A stretch of DNA of 22,333 nucleotides. Origin: a virus. Below the pieces are notes generated by a model. The model was given only the letters and a program-made list of their open reading frames with translations. It was not told the origin of the DNA and did no database searches. The translations under genes were made by a program, and so were the position numbers. Shown piece after piece: positions 22,313-22,333 of this stretch; position 1 is the first letter of the stretch, and each line of letters opens with the position of its first letter. The stretch is taken from positions 1-22,333 of the IMG/VR virus record IMGVR_UViG_3300045413_000018. The stretch is one strand, 5' to 3'.

Positions 22313-22333
22313 ATGAAGATCGCATTAAACAGC
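22313..22333 (+). CDS. Start of next rightward gene, cut by window edge
   Basis: ATG 22313 follows the upstream stop by a few bases with a G-rich ribosome site (GGGGGGGAG) 8-9 nt before it. Only seven codons (MKIALNS) are visible. The spacing supports a real start, but nothing can be said of function. Confidence 0.5.

Overview
The window looks like part of a tailed double-stranded DNA phage (or prophage) genome of podovirus type. Almost all of it, from base 1 to about 20,800, is one leftward (minus-strand) block of tightly packed virion and lysis genes. Neighbouring genes usually overlap by a few bases (ATGA, GTGA, TGATG or TAATG junctions), as in a translationally coupled late operon. No sheath, tape-measure or baseplate genes are visible. 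An adaptor, a nozzle-type tail protein, fibre proteins and large internal-virion-type proteins are present, which fits a short-tailed virion. The host cannot be read from the sequence. A GTA-type 3TM-like holin and a coiled-coil/TM protein resembling DUF1515 hint weakly at an alphaproteobacterial host.

Reading leftward from the start of the operon (high to low coordinates): two unknown small proteins (20.8-19.6 kb); a terminase small subunit candidate (19.6-19.0); a DUF115/MptE-like protein related to sialyltransferase-type enzymes (19.0-17.9); a 110-aa unknown protein; the terminase large subunit (17.7-16.2); portal (16.2-14.1); scaffold (14.1-13.1); major capsid protein (13.1-12.2); a small unknown; a probable head decoration protein (11.8-11.1); head-tail adaptor (11.0-10.4); tail nozzle/hub (10.4-8.4); a tail fibre with a chitin-binding-like module (8.4-7.5); a second fibre/receptor-type protein (7.5-6.9); an unknown (6.9-6.5); a coiled-coil/TM lysis-type protein (6.5-6.2); an M15 peptidase endolysin (6.2-5.8); two large repeat-containing probable ejection proteins (5.8-2.3); a 3TM-type holin (2.3-1.7); another internal-virion-type protein (1.7-0.5); and a further one cut by the left edge.

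From 20,801 to 22,058 lies a 1.26-kb stretch without a convincing gene. It contains an array of six 11-bp degenerate tandem repeats, several long perfect or near-perfect inverted repeats, and many G/C homopolymer runs. It separates the leftward late block from a rightward gene block that begins at 22,059 and leaves the window. It is the best candidate for a replication origin, control region, structured RNA or packaging region.

The most interesting observations are: a roughly 240-300-aa module present in three copies across two adjacent proteins, each copy headed by a twin-arginine-like motif; the iteron-like array and nested inverted repeats of the divergent intergenic region; and a DUF115/GT42-like gene inserted between the two terminase genes, whose end overlaps the next gene by 122 nt.
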